NCBI RefSeq assembly: GCF_900636365.1
Contig: NZ_LR134266.1
Location: 1,625,501-1,689,500 of the forward strand
DNA length: 64,000 nt
Direction of reading: 5' to 3'
Source of the DNA: Streptococcus viridans
Lineage (GTDB): Bacteria > Bacillota > Bacilli > Lactobacillales > Streptococcaceae
The notes under the pieces were generated by a model that ran no database searches, was not told the DNA's origin, and worked only from the letters and a program-made list of their open reading frames with translations. The translations under genes were made by a program, and so were the position numbers. How positions within the stretch are numbered: position 1 is the first letter of the stretch; each line of letters opens with the position of its first letter. Of this stretch, positions 32,713 to 41,672 are shown piece after piece.

Positions 32713-33660
32713 TTATCCTAATAAAGTTTGTAATATTGGAATAACAACGATAAATAGAACCGTACTTAGAGTCACTACATTCGTTGAAAACTCAACATCA
32801 CCTTTTCCTTGATTGGCAAGAATAGGAAGAACCGCTAGAGCAGGTGTTGCTGATTGGATCATAAAGGTCCTAAATTCTGGTGCTACCATATTTGGAGAGA
32901 AGAATTTCAAAACTAGGAGCATGATGACCGGTGCAAGGATAAAACGACCAACCAGTGTGATAATGGTATCCTTATCAAAACGAATCGTCTTAAGTCCTGC
33001 CTTCGCTAGAACGATACCAATATAGACAAGTGATAATGGCGTTGTTAAACTACCAATATAGGTCAAGGTACTTTCCGCAAAACTTGGAACAGGAAGACGG
33101 AGCACTAAAAAGGCGAGGGCTACGAGAAATCCTAATAAAGGAGCAGGGAAGAGCTTCTTCCAATTAAATTTTTGAGCCTGTTTTGAAGCCCCTTCTTTGC
33201 TATCAGACGTCATCAGATAGACACCTAATGTCCAAGTAGATACTGTATTTGTAATATAATACACTAAGAAATAAGGAAGGGCTTGATTTCCAAACAGAGC
33301 GATATTTAAAGGCAAACCAATAAATATGGTATTGGCATTGACAAAGGTATTAATCATGGTTCCTCGGCGTCCTGGGCGCACTCTAAAAACTTTCACCGCG
33401 ATAAAGGCCGCTAGGTAACCAAGAATGAAGGCGATAAACGTATAGAGCAAACCGCCAGACAAGCTAATCAGCTTATCTAAAGTTAAATATTTAAGAACAG
33501 AGGTGAAAATTGCAACGGGCATGGCCACATTCATAATAAGTTTAGACAAGTCATTTCCGAAACTCTCTTGGAACCAACCGCGGACTTGCAAGAAATAACC
33601 AAGAATGATGATGACGATAATGGGTACAATACTCTGAATTGACGTTATAAAGATTTCCAT
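32713..33660 (-). CDS. mleP: AEC family transporter, probable malate permease
   Basis: 315 aa from ATG 33658-33660 (MEIFITSIQSIVP) behind GGGAG; the frame extends to 33720. About ten membrane segments in two halves, with the conserved NTFVNANTIFIGLPL. The family includes auxin efflux carriers and the malate/lactate permease MleP. It lies 83 bases downstream of mleS on the same strand, which is the basis for the malate call. Confidence 0.82.
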   Translation of the reverse strand: MEIFITSIQSIVPIIVIIILGYFLQVRGWFQESFGNDLSKLIMNVAMPVAIFTSVLKYLTLDKLISLSGGLLYTFIAFILGYLAAFIAVKVFRVRPGRRGTMINTFVNANTIFIGLPLNIALFGNQALPYFLVYYITNTVSTWTLGVYLMTSDSKEGASKQAQKFNWKKLFPAPLLGFLVALAFLVLRLPVPSFAESTLTYIGSLTTPLSLVYIGIVLAKAGLKTIRFDKDTIITLVGRFILAPVIMLLVLKFFSPNMVAPEFRTFMIQSATPALAVLPILANQGKGDVEFSTNVVTLSTVLFIVVIPILQTLLG

Positions 33661-33743
33661 AGTCTCCCTTTCTATATAATAGGACATATAGCAAAAGGCG
33701 TACGAGGCATCCAGTCGCACTCGTACACCCCAATTAAATTTAC

Positions 33744-35369
33744 TTATTTATATTCTGGGTACCACTTCAAATCACGAACTGCTTTGGCCATATCTGTTTC
33801 CTTAGCATGCGCAAGACCTTGCTCTTGTGCTTTTTTAGCGACTGCTTCTGCTACTTTAATAGAAACATCTGCTACATACTTGAATGGTGGCAAAACAGGA
33901 GCTCCTGGTTGGCCTGGATTGACAATACCACTCAATGAATGAGCCGCTGCTCCAATCATTTCATCAGTCAAAAGACTTGCTTCAGAAGCCAGCATACCTA
34001 GACCAAGACCTGGGTAAATCAAGGCATTATTGGCTTGACCAATCACATAGTCGACACCTTTATAAGAAACTGTATCAGCAGGAATTCCTGTTGCGACAAA
34101 AGCTTTGCCATCTGACCATTCAATCAAATCTTTGGCACTCGCTTCTGCTAGTTTGGTTGGATTTGACAAAGGGAAGATCATCGGACGTTCTGTATTTTCA
34201 CACATTGCTTCTACTATTTCTTTAGTGAAGGTATTAGGTTGAGTTGAAGTTCCTACAAGAATGGTTGGCTTCACAGTCTTCACTACTTCAAGCAGGTCAG
34301 TCAACTTGTCTGCGTTACTAAAGTCAGCACGTTTCTTAGCAAACGGTTTTTGTTCAGGGGTTAGGTCATCCATGTCATCAAAGAGAAGACCTTGTTTATC
34401 AACCATAAAGAAACGTCTATAGGCTTCTTCTTCAGAAAGACCTTCACTTACCATTTCACGAAGAACACGAGCAGCAATTCCTGCACCAGCAGTACCACCA
34501 CCATAGCAGAGATAAACTTGATCTGTTAATTTTTCACCACTAATATCCAGTGAACCAAAGATACCACCTAGGGTAACGATTCCTGTACCTTGAATATCAT
34601 CATTAAAAGTTGGAATTTGTTTCCGGTATTTTTCAAGAATATTGGCAGCATTCGAGCGGCCGAAGTCTTCCCAGTGAAGGTAGAGTTTAGGAAAGAGACG
34701 TTCTGCTGTTTGAACAAATTGGTCAATGAAGTCGTAGTAACGATCACCGCGAACCCGTTCGTGACGATTTCCTAAGTAATTAGGGTTGTTACGAAGTTCT
34801 TCACGGTTAGTCCCTGCATCAATGACTAAAGGAAGAACCATAGAAGGATCGATTCCAGCAGCACCTGTGTAGACCATCAATTTCCCGACAGAAATATCGA
34901 CACCATTTGTTCCCCAGTCACCGATTCCAAGGATTCCTTCTGCATCTGTTACAACAATGAGACGAATCTCGCGATCCCCAGCAGCATTTTTCAAAGTGGC
35001 TTCAATATTTTCAGGATGATTGATATCAAGATATCCCGCATATTGGGGATCTACAAAGAGGTCACTATAGCCTTCAATGGTATCTGCAATGGTTGGATCG
35101 TATACAATTGGATTGAATTCCTCCAAATGTTGAGAAAAGAGGTAATAGAAAAGAGTCCGGTTGGTATTAAAAATTTCCATTAGGAAAAGACGCTTTTCCA
35201 AATCATTGGCTTTTGTTTGCATTTGTGCATAAGTTTGCGCCGCTTGTTCTTCAATCGTTTGAACATACGGTGGCAGTAAACCAATAAGGCCTAGTTCCTT
35301 TCGCTCCTCTAAGGTAAAGGCAGTTCCCTTATTAAGGAAAGGATTGTTTAAAATATCATGTGCAGTCAT
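33744..35369 (-). CDS. mleS: malolactic enzyme
   Basis: 541 aa, the length of malolactic enzymes. It decarboxylates L-malate to L-lactate with NAD and Mn, saving protons and raising pH. The N-terminus ([14 protein letters not shown]), [24 protein letters not shown] and FPLSNPTK fit the malic/malolactic family; from memory the whole resembles lactococcal MleS more than NAD malic enzyme. An NAD malic enzyme cannot be fully excluded without alignment. Confidence 0.88.
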   Translation of the reverse strand: MTAHDILNNPFLNKGTAFTLEERKELGLIGLLPPYVQTIEEQAAQTYAQMQTKANDLEKRLFLMEIFNTNRTLFYYLFSQHLEEFNPIVYDPTIADTIEGYSDLFVDPQYAGYLDINHPENIEATLKNAAGDREIRLIVVTDAEGILGIGDWGTNGVDISVGKLMVYTGAAGIDPSMVLPLVIDAGTNREELRNNPNYLGNRHERVRGDRYYDFIDQFVQTAERLFPKLYLHWEDFGRSNAANILEKYRKQIPTFNDDIQGTGIVTLGGIFGSLDISGEKLTDQVYLCYGGGTAGAGIAARVLREMVSEGLSEEEAYRRFFMVDKQGLLFDDMDDLTPEQKPFAKKRADFSNADKLTDLLEVVKTVKPTILVGTSTQPNTFTKEIVEAMCENTERPMIFPLSNPTKLAEASAKDLIEWSDGKAFVATGIPADTVSYKGVDYVIGQANNALIYPGLGLGMLASEASLLTDEMIGAAAHSLSGIVNPGQPGAPVLPPFKYVADVSIKVAEAVAKKAQEQGLAHAKETDMAKAVRDLKWYPEYK

Positions 35370-35727
35370 AGTGCAACCTCCTTTTTACTTCTATTATACT
35401 ACTTAAATGAATTGTTTGGAAAACTTTGTCGTTTAAAAAATACGATTATGTACGTATATGTTATAATGAGTCTACGAGAACAATTTTCTAATAAGCTCTT
35501 TTTTACTTAAAACACTATTATTGATGATACTTCAAGTTGTTAAATTTTATAAAGTCCTGAACTCATGAAACTCTCGATGATCACTCTTTCCTAAAAGTTT
35601 CAAGTATAGCAAAATAATCATACAAATTGGCAACCCTGATTAAAATTAATATCACATAAGTTCCTTAAACAATACTTTGTGCTTTTTAATGTGTTTTTTT
35701 GTCATGCAAAACTTGTATTCTATTTAT
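35370..35727. other. mle divergent control region
   Basis: No gene fits. It holds the mleS ribosome site and a minus-strand TATAAT (35398-35393), a plus-strand TATAAT (35462-35467), and an inverted repeat ATACG-N8-CGTAT (35440-35457) of the spacing bound by LysR-type regulators. MleR binding here is inference. Confidence 0.5.
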
Positions 35728-36078
35728 ATGACAACTAAAAACTATTTACAACACTATATTTCCCAAAAAGTGAAATATTTTCGAACACAAAACAAAATGA
35801 GCCAGGAAGAACTTTCGGAACAAGCGGGACTTGGGCTTAAGTATATCAACCAACTCGAAAACCAAAATGTGAATCTGACCATTCACAGTCTTGAAAAAGT
35901 GATTGACGCCCTAGAGATGACCCCAGAGGAATTTTTCAATTTTGATAGCCTTGAATCAACCTCTGATAAGACTGACAATCTTTCACTCAAAAGAATCAAC
36001 ATGAAGATTAAACAGCTCCCTATTGATAAACGAGAAAAGATGTTGGTCATTTTTGAAAGTATCTTAGATAATCTTTGA
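35728..36078 (+). CDS. small XRE-family (Cro/CI-type) regulator
   Basis: 116 aa from ATG 35728; an ATG at 35704 is an alternative. The helix-turn-helix is clear (FRTQNKMSQEELSEQAGLG then YINQLENQNVN). I see no Shine-Dalgarno before either start, so the mRNA may be leaderless. It sits between mleS and mleR and may tune the cassette or be left over from a mobile element. Confidence 0.8.
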   Translation: MTTKNYLQHYISQKVKYFRTQNKMSQEELSEQAGLGLKYINQLENQNVNLTIHSLEKVIDALEMTPEEFFNFDSLESTSDKTDNLSLKRINMKIKQLPIDKREKMLVIFESILDNL

Positions 36079-36200
36079 GATTCCTGACTCACTTACATTT
36101 TAACCAGCGAATACTCGTATAGTCAAATTGTAGGATACGGATAAAATTTATTTATCTGGTGATTTCCAATTTTTTCTCCATTTAATGAAAGTGAGCCCAT

Positions 36201-37079
36201 ATGAATTTAAAAGATCTACAATATTTTTATGACCTCTGCCAGCTTCAATCCTATACGGAAGTAGCAAAACTACATAAAGTCAGCCAACCATCTATTTCTT
36301 ATGCCATCAAGCGCTTAGAGGAATCTTTTAATTGCAAATTGATTCACCATGATCCTTCACATCGTTCCTTTAAATTAACTCCTCAAGGGCAAATCCTTCT
36401 AAAGCATACAGAAAAGATCTTATCTGAGGTTATTTCTACTCGCAAAGAAATTAATCGCTCCTTGGCACAATACTCTACTGTAGGATTCCCTCCTATTATC
36501 ATTCAGTATCTCTTTGCTGTCTTAAACGAAAATGATAAATTCGATTTTTTAAAAAAGGTACGCCCTATCCGCGGTGGCTCCGTAGAGTTATTAAATCTTC
36601 TCCTCAAGGGAGACCTTGATGCAAGCCTACTCGGCTTGATTGAACCACTCAATCATCCTTCAATAGAGACACATGAACTCTTTCATAAAGAACTGTATGT
36701 CGTTTTATCTAAGAACCATCCTCTTGCTACTGCTCCTTCCCTCACTTTTGAAGATTTAGTAAATCAATCCTTTATACTTTTAGACGAACACTTTGTTCAC
36801 CTGAAAGCTTTTGAACTACTTAATCAAAAGTATCAAAACAAGGCAGAAATATTCTTTAAGAGTGACGACATTGTCATCATTAAAGAACTTTTAAAGAAAG
36901 GGATTGGCGTTAGTTTACTGGCTGATATCGCACTTTCTGATGAAGATGATGATTTAATAAAAATCCCTCTAATACCGGAGGACCAGATAACATTTACAGT
37001 TTATTACGCTTATCTCAAATCGGCTACACTGTCATCAGAAATAGAAGCCTTATTTAATCTCATTAAATCATATGAATAG
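36201..37079 (+). CDS. mleR: LysR-family regulator, probable MleR
   Basis: 292 aa. N-terminal winged helix (MNLKDLQYFYDLCQLQSYTE, then VSQPSISYAIKRLEE), then a two-lobed effector domain. In lactic acid bacteria MleR activates mleS-mleP in response to malate. The divergent position next to mleS supports the name; ligand not provable here. Confidence 0.82.
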   Translation: MNLKDLQYFYDLCQLQSYTEVAKLHKVSQPSISYAIKRLEESFNCKLIHHDPSHRSFKLTPQGQILLKHTEKILSEVISTRKEINRSLAQYSTVGFPPIIIQYLFAVLNENDKFDFLKKVRPIRGGSVELLNLLLKGDLDASLLGLIEPLNHPSIETHELFHKELYVVLSKNHPLATAPSLTFEDLVNQSFILLDEHFVHLKAFELLNQKYQNKAEIFFKSDDIVIIKELLKKGIGVSLLADIALSDEDDDLIKIPLIPEDQITFTVYYAYLKSATLSSEIEALFNLIKSYE

Positions 37080-37082
37080 AAA

Positions 37083-37121
37083 AAAACTCTAGCTATCAAC
37101 TACCTGATAGCTAGAGTTTTT
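37083..37121 (+). terminator. mleR terminator
   Basis: AAACTCTAGCTATCA pairs perfectly with TGATAGCTAGAGTTT. Confidence 0.9.
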
Positions 37122-37234
37122 TACATTATAGGTATTAGACTAAAGTACGAAGAAATAGGATATGATCGCCGCATTTTTCATTTACCTGATACCCTTCAAG
37201 GAGATTTCTAATTATAAATCTACAAGATATCAAT

Positions 37235-37298
37235 AAAAAAGAACACCCCGAAAGGTGCTTTTTGTAAGTATAGTCATTCTTTCGAAGAACGTTTTGAG
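37235..37298 (-). repeat. rpsI-junction repeat, copy 2, with terminator
   Basis: Matches 32463-32520: GGTGCTTTTTGTAAGTATAG, CTTTCGAAGAACGTTTT. Includes the terminator hairpin GAACACCcc/GGTGCTTT and the sequence AACGTTTTGAG, identical to the rpsI end. Together the two copies bracket the malolactic cassette. Confidence 0.7.
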
Positions 37299-37426
37299 TG
37301 CAGTGGTTGCCATCCAATCAAACATCACTTCGCTTGTTTTCTTGGGGCAACTGTGCATAGCATATCTCTATGCGACTAAAGTCGCTAGAGCTATCCTAAT
37401 TGCGCACCGCCAGTTCTCATAGAAAA

Positions 37427-37453
37427 AAACACCTTGCAATATGCAAAGTGTTT
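37427..37453 (-). terminator. probable original terminator of rplM-rpsI, now 8 kb away
   Basis: AACACTTTGCA-TATT-GCAAGGTGTT then T6 on the minus strand. It lies 29 bases beyond the left att core, where rpsI would end if the element were excised. No other minus-strand gene precedes it closely except the element cargo. Confidence 0.7.
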
Positions 37454-37481
37454 TCGTTTGTATTCTGCTGTCCAGCAACGA

Positions 37482-37499
37482 ATTAACGTTTAGAGAATT
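37482..37499. repeat. left attachment site (attL)
   Basis: ATTAACGTTTAGAGAATT; the minus strand reads F-S-K-R-stop, mimicking the rpsI C-terminus with synonymous changes. Confidence 0.85.
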
Positions 37500-37653
37500 T
37501 CTCCATTGGATACCAAGGTAAATCAATCCTCACAAATCCCTTTATATCAACAATTTTTTCTTTGAAAATTCCATAAAAATGGAACGAAATCCATTGATTT
37601 GGATAAAATTGACACCAATTAACACCATAAAATAGACTAGTCAGCCATCTTAT

Positions 37654-38853
37654 TTAATAAGGTGGTCTAATTTTTAAAAACGCCCTCTTTAATTCATTTA
37701 TATCGCTAAATCTTTGATTCAAATTTGGATTTGTTCCTTTATTAATAAATTCCTCCAAATTACTATATTCAAATTTTGTAAAATCTTTATATCTTCCAGT
37801 TAAAACGAAGTACAATAATTTAGACAAAGCAAACCCTTCAAAATGAAAATTATAATTACTAAATCCAACTCGTTGGAGTCCTGAATAGTCATTAAACGCA
37901 CCTCTTATTTCTGTATCCAGAGATGTTAACAGGCTATCGCTTAACTTTACATTCCCCAAATCAGCTATTTTAATAATTTTTAAATCCTCATACTCTTTAA
38001 TCAAAATATTTTTGGGTGATATATCTCTATGAAGTATATTTTTTTTAGCTAGATACTCAAATCCTTTTATTATTTGATTGCCTAGGTTCATTCTCTCGGC
38101 AAACGTCAATTTTTGATTATGGTTCTTTATATATTCAAAAAGTGAAGTGTCAGCATACTCCATGACATACTCATTTTTCATTTTATCAATAGAGTAAACT
38201 TCGAGTACATACGGAGATTGTAACTGCTTCATTATATCAAATTCTAAATAGAATCTCTCTAAATCCTTGGGTAGAATAGTTTTTTTAGCACGTTTTAATG
38301 CAAAAGTTTTGTTGTAGTTCTCATCATAAAAACTAAAGACAGTAGCGTAAGAACCATCACCAATCGTTTTCAATTGGAACCGTTGTATAGTGTTATTCGG
38401 GATTTCGACAATATCCGATACTTTAAAAATTGGTAACTCATAGTATATTTCAACTTCTGACATATCATCTGGTACTGAGCTTCCACCAGATGACGATAGA
38501 AAACCATTACAATTTTTTAATACTTCATCATAGTATTCATCAATACTAACACTCTCACCAGAATTCTTAAGGTTGTTGACAAATCTGTTTGATAGTGAAA
38601 TTGATTTTATCAAATCTCTACTTGGTTCAGCCCAGAAATGTCTCCCACCATTTATACTATCATTTAATATTCTTAATCCCTTCACCAACTGATAGTGTAT
38701 ACTAGAACATAACCGACTCAGCCTATCATCAAAAACATCTTTGTAAAGATGTTCATAATCAATAGCAAACTCTTTACCAAAGTAATTCAGATAATCCCTT
38801 TCAATCCCCACAATACTATTTAATAGTTTTGCATTATCATTTACAGAAATCAA
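37654..38853 (-). CDS. eukaryotic-like Ser/Thr protein kinase with novel N-terminal domain
   Basis: 399 aa from a TTG at 38851-38853 with GGAG ten bases upstream (a stop lies just above in frame). Residues ~160-390 form a kinase: Gly loop IGDGSYATVF (164-173), Lys187 in FALKRAKK, HRDISPKN with Asp277 and Asn282, and D298-L-G instead of D-F-G. All catalytic residues are kept, so it should be active. The first ~150 residues are helical and match nothing I know. No membrane segment or PASTA repeats, unlike housekeeping StkP. AT-rich cargo of the element; a phage-defence or stress role is possible but unproven. Confidence 0.85.
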   Translation of the reverse strand: MISVNDNAKLLNSIVGIERDYLNYFGKEFAIDYEHLYKDVFDDRLSRLCSSIHYQLVKGLRILNDSINGGRHFWAEPSRDLIKSISLSNRFVNNLKNSGESVSIDEYYDEVLKNCNGFLSSSGGSSVPDDMSEVEIYYELPIFKVSDIVEIPNNTIQRFQLKTIGDGSYATVFSFYDENYNKTFALKRAKKTILPKDLERFYLEFDIMKQLQSPYVLEVYSIDKMKNEYVMEYADTSLFEYIKNHNQKLTFAERMNLGNQIIKGFEYLAKKNILHRDISPKNILIKEYEDLKIIKIADLGNVKLSDSLLTSLDTEIRGAFNDYSGLQRVGFSNYNFHFEGFALSKLLYFVLTGRYKDFTKFEYSNLEEFINKGTNPNLNQRFSDINELKRAFLKIRPPY

Positions 38854-38880
38854 ATTTTACTAGCTCCATTCTTTCATAAA

Positions 38881-38949
38881 TCAAAAATAACCAATGTCAA
38901 GTATACCTTCTTCACTAATTTCAATTTCCGTAAAATTCTCTTTCACCAT
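38881..38949 (-). CDS. tiny ORF between HTH and kinase genes
   Basis: 22 aa, MVKENFTEIEISEEGILDIGYF minus the last two here written in parts: MVKENFTEIEI, then SEEGILDIGYF. The ATG at 38947-38949 has a strong AGGAGG nine bases upstream, and the stop lies 27 bases before the kinase start. The same frame is open upstream for 41 more codons, to an ATT at 39070-39072 that has AAGGA six bases before it and follows the HTH stop by 23 bases. So either a 22-aa peptide or a 63-aa protein with a rare AUU start. Acidic, no signal peptide. Confidence 0.45.
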   Translation of the reverse strand: MVKENFTEIEISEEGILDIGYF

Positions 38950-39095
38950 AATATAGAACCTCCTAAAGAGAGAATCATCAAATGGATGAGAAGTTAAAAA
39001 CTGTACATACCATTCTCGTTCTGAGATTCTCCCTGCTCTGGTAGAGAATTTACTTCTTTTATTTGAGCTAATCCTCTTTCCTTCTCATTATACCA

Positions 39096-40403
39096 TTATT
39101 TAAGCGAAACAATATCAAAATATGAGGGCAGAAATAGTCCTCCACTATCATGTTTTTGTCCGCTATTCGCAAACAATACTGTCATATTTTCGAAGTCATA
39201 TAGATATTTATCTAAATCATATATATCTCGTTGATTTTTTAAATGGTCTAACTCATAGAAATCTTCTAACCTCTTTACAGTTGTTGGATAAGTTCTACCT
39301 ATTTTTTTAAATTTGATTGAATTTTCTTTTACTAATGAAAATTTTTGAATCATCGCTCTAGAGAAATTATGACCAATCATACGCTCCATTAAGAATTGGT
39401 CTTTTAGATAAATATTATTTAGTAACTCCGTAAATTCATTCCCAGAAAATAAGGTATTGATATAATCATTTGAGAGCTGTTTCAAGCTCTTATTAAAAAC
39501 ATTTTTTGAGAAAAAATCCATAAATAATTCTAAATGCAATTCTAAAAATTCATTAAATGCATTTATAAATAGATCAAATGACATCTCTTTCCAGTCAGTA
39601 ACACTAGCAGAAAAATTACCTAAAGAATTCAGATAGTTGTCAATATAAAAATATTCTACTTTAGGATTTCTTAAGTCTACTCCGTTACACCTAATATTTT
39701 CAGAATTGCTTTTTCTCTTGAGAAAATCGCAAGCAAAATCAAAATTTCCTAATAGTATTCTTAATAAAATAGAGGATTGCTCTGAAAAGATACTCCTGCC
39801 GTCCATCAAAGAAATATAGAAGGAAGCAAATCTTTCACTGTAAAAAAATGAATCTATTTCTTTTAAAACACCAGCCACCTTTTCACGGTACGTTTTCAAA
39901 TCTGAAAGATTCGTGTCTATGCCATTTGCTAAATCTGTAAAATACTTTTGCGATTGGTTGTGATAGTCACCGTATTTTTCTTCTGGTAGGTTCAAAAACG
40001 CTAATCTAAAAAATTCTTCATCAGAAGCTATTTCAACATCAAATATAGGTGTCTGTTCAACTTGAGGTACATCTGTTCTATACGCCTGTGAATCGGCGTT
40101 CATAAAAATATTCAACAAAATTAATTTGATCAAACTTTTCTTATCTTCTAAATTTCCAAAAAGAAATTCCTCATTTGAAACACCTAACAGCTCGGAATAA
40201 AATTCTATGTAAGCCTCCGTTAAAAAATGGGGGTTTTTCTTTTTATTCCGTTTCCCATTTTCCAAATTTGATAATCGAAATTTATCTAAACTTACCTTTC
40301 CCGAAAATTCATCACAAAAACTTTCTTGTGTTAGTTTTCGTGATTTTCTAGCATTTAGAATTCTTTCAGAAATAATTAAATCATTCATTTTTTCAAAATT
40401 CAT
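39096..40403 (-). CDS. HTH-domain protein with long unknown C-terminal region
   Basis: 435 aa from ATG 40401-40403 (MNFEKMND), AGAGG six bases upstream. Residues ~10-55 are an XRE-type helix-turn-helix (SERILNARKSRKLTQESF, FRLSNLENGKRNKKK). The remaining ~370 residues are helical, rich in Phe, Leu, Asn and Lys, and match no family I recognise. First gene of the cargo operon. A dyad in its leader (40421-40446) suggests autoregulation. It could sense a signal and partner the kinase. Confidence 0.75.
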   Translation of the reverse strand: MNFEKMNDLIISERILNARKSRKLTQESFCDEFSGKVSLDKFRLSNLENGKRNKKKNPHFLTEAYIEFYSELLGVSNEEFLFGNLEDKKSLIKLILLNIFMNADSQAYRTDVPQVEQTPIFDVEIASDEEFFRLAFLNLPEEKYGDYHNQSQKYFTDLANGIDTNLSDLKTYREKVAGVLKEIDSFFYSERFASFYISLMDGRSIFSEQSSILLRILLGNFDFACDFLKRKSNSENIRCNGVDLRNPKVEYFYIDNYLNSLGNFSASVTDWKEMSFDLFINAFNEFLELHLELFMDFFSKNVFNKSLKQLSNDYINTLFSGNEFTELLNNIYLKDQFLMERMIGHNFSRAMIQKFSLVKENSIKFKKIGRTYPTTVKRLEDFYELDHLKNQRDIYDLDKYLYDFENMTVLFANSGQKHDSGGLFLPSYFDIVSLK

Positions 40404-40420
40404 AAGCATCCTCTAAAGTT

Positions 40421-40446
40421 GGTAGATTATTTAGATAAATTCTACC
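40421..40446. promoter_or_regulatory. candidate operator of the cargo operon
   Basis: GGTAGA and TCTACC, 14 bases apart, 18 bases before the HTH gene start. Inner symmetry is partial. Confidence 0.5.
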
Positions 40447-40531
40447 ATTTTTTACTAACTACAACAAGCAAAAAAATTGGTTTAATAGACTTATCAAGAA
40501 AAACTCTTGATAAAAATTTTAATAGTCCAAA

Positions 40532-40545
40532 TTGATGGCCATCAA
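40532..40545. promoter_or_regulatory. perfect 14-bp palindrome in the divergent gap
   Basis: TTGATGGCCATCAA, between the HTH cargo gene and the sigma-like gene. Candidate regulator-binding site. Confidence 0.45.
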
Positions 40546-40702
40546 AGGACAGATTGAAACAAATATGATGATATGACGATAAAGGTCATGTCTTGCATAG
40601 AATTGTTTCGCTGTTTCTTTGTTGTGCCTTTTAACATACTCAGCGTTCAATATTTGCTCATTTTGTTTCCTTCTGTCCAAGGACGGAAAGGAGCTCATCA
40701 TT

Positions 40703-41152
40703 ATGAGCAATAAAGTCAAAGAACGCCGTGAGCGTAAAATCGAAGAAGCTATTAAAGCTAAAAATTGGGACGAAGTAATCCGTTTGCTTCAACAAGAACA
40801 AAGTAACGCAGAACGCCGTGATCGTTACCACCATAAACGAAGCATGGAAGAATACATATCTCGTAATGACGGAAAACGGCGTGAACGCTATGAAGTAGTT
40901 GCAAGCTCTGATTTGAATCCCGAAGAAACTTTAATCCGAGAGGAGTTAAAACAGGCTATTCATAAAGCTAAAGCATCCTTATCAGCAATTGACAGTAAAA
41001 TTGTTGAAATGATAGCGGAACAAGGTTCAAGCTATAAAGAAACGGCTCGCTATATCACTGAACATTATAAGAAAATGAGTGATGTAACTGTTAAATCCCA
41101 TTATTGTAAAGCGCTAAAAAAATTAGCTCCTTTATTAAAAGCTTACCGCTAA
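40703..41152 (+). CDS. sigma-70 region-4-like regulatory protein of the element
   Basis: 149 aa from ATG 40703 with AAAGGAG upstream; the frame extends to 40619. The N-terminal half is strongly charged (KERRERKIEEAIKAKNWDE). The C-terminal half (LNPEETLIREELKQAIHKA to TVKSHYCKALKKLAPLL) looks like sigma region 4 with its HTH. Tn916-type elements carry comparable small sigma-like regulators. It may drive the transfer genes downstream (see the duplicated promoter-like block). Confidence 0.7.
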   Translation: MSNKVKERRERKIEEAIKAKNWDEVIRLLQQEQSNAERRDRYHHKRSMEEYISRNDGKRRERYEVVASSDLNPEETLIREELKQAIHKAKASLSAIDSKIVEMIAEQGSSYKETARYITEHYKKMSDVTVKSHYCKALKKLAPLLKAYR

Positions 41153-41159
41153 TCCCTCA

Positions 41160-41188
41160 AATCCAGTGTCTCTGTCACTGGATTTTTT
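41160..41188 (+). terminator. terminator of the sigma-like gene
   Basis: AATCCAGTG pairs with CACTGGATT, then a T-run. Confidence 0.88.
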
Positions 41189-41214
41189 GTAATAAAATTA
41201 AAAATTCAATAAAT

Positions 41215-41250
41215 AACTTTGCGTTTAGCTGTCTCATTCTCCTTAGTAAT
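41215..41250 (+). promoter_or_regulatory. promoter-like block, copy 1
   Basis: AACTTTGC, 14 bases, TTCTCCTTAGTAAT. Both blocks and the exact 14-base spacing recur at 43515-43550, each copy before a transfer/replication unit. It does not fit a sigma-A promoter well. Confidence 0.6.
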
Positions 41251-41351
41251 GAGGAGGTGGTCAGATAACCTAAAAAACAAAGTCCAGCTCATGACCCAAA
41301 CCGAGCCTGTCGCATTCACACTATCTCTTATTCATAAGGAGGATTTGCCCT

Positions 41352-41672
41352 ATGGCGTTTAAAATGAAAACCACAAAAGGTGGTTATACAACTACGTTGG
41401 CTGATAAAATTATCAGTCAAAAACAACCGATTTACTCACTTAGTACCGAACTTGAACCACAACAACGGTTTGAAGAAGGAAAACCAACCGGAGAAATCGT
41501 AGCCTATAAAGCATGGTTTGTACAGGAAGGGCAAGACCCTTTCCAAGTAAAATTTGAAGATACGATTGAGCTTCCAGCTTTTCAATCCATGATTCAATTT
41601 GACACTCTACAAGCCTGCGAAGTAAAATATAACATTTACTTCCGAGCAAATGGTATCAAGGAGGTTCGGTAA
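41352..41672 (+). CDS. small element protein upstream of the coupling protein
   Basis: 106 aa, soluble, beta-rich. GGAGG precedes the ATG. Its place just before an FtsK-like gene matches that of YdcP/DUF961 proteins in Tn916-like elements, but I cannot confirm homology. Its stop overlaps the next start by one base (TAATG). Confidence 0.65.
   Translation: MAFKMKTTKGGYTTTLADKIISQKQPIYSLSTELEPQQRFEEGKPTGEIVAYKAWFVQEGQDPFQVKFEDTIELPAFQSMIQFDTLQACEVKYNIYFRANGIKEVR

Larger units (their letters stand above)
37299..37653. other. gap between malolactic cassette and element cargo
   Basis: No gene. It holds a perfect palindrome GCGACTAAAGTCGC near 37372-37385, a displaced terminator (37427-37453), the left att site (37482-37499), and AT-rich DNA before the kinase gene. 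Confidence 0.55.

Noticed and set aside
40519..40719. 66-aa minus-strand frame upstream of the sigma-like gene
   Set aside because: Overlaps the ribosome site and start of the sigma-like gene and shows no recognisable protein features.
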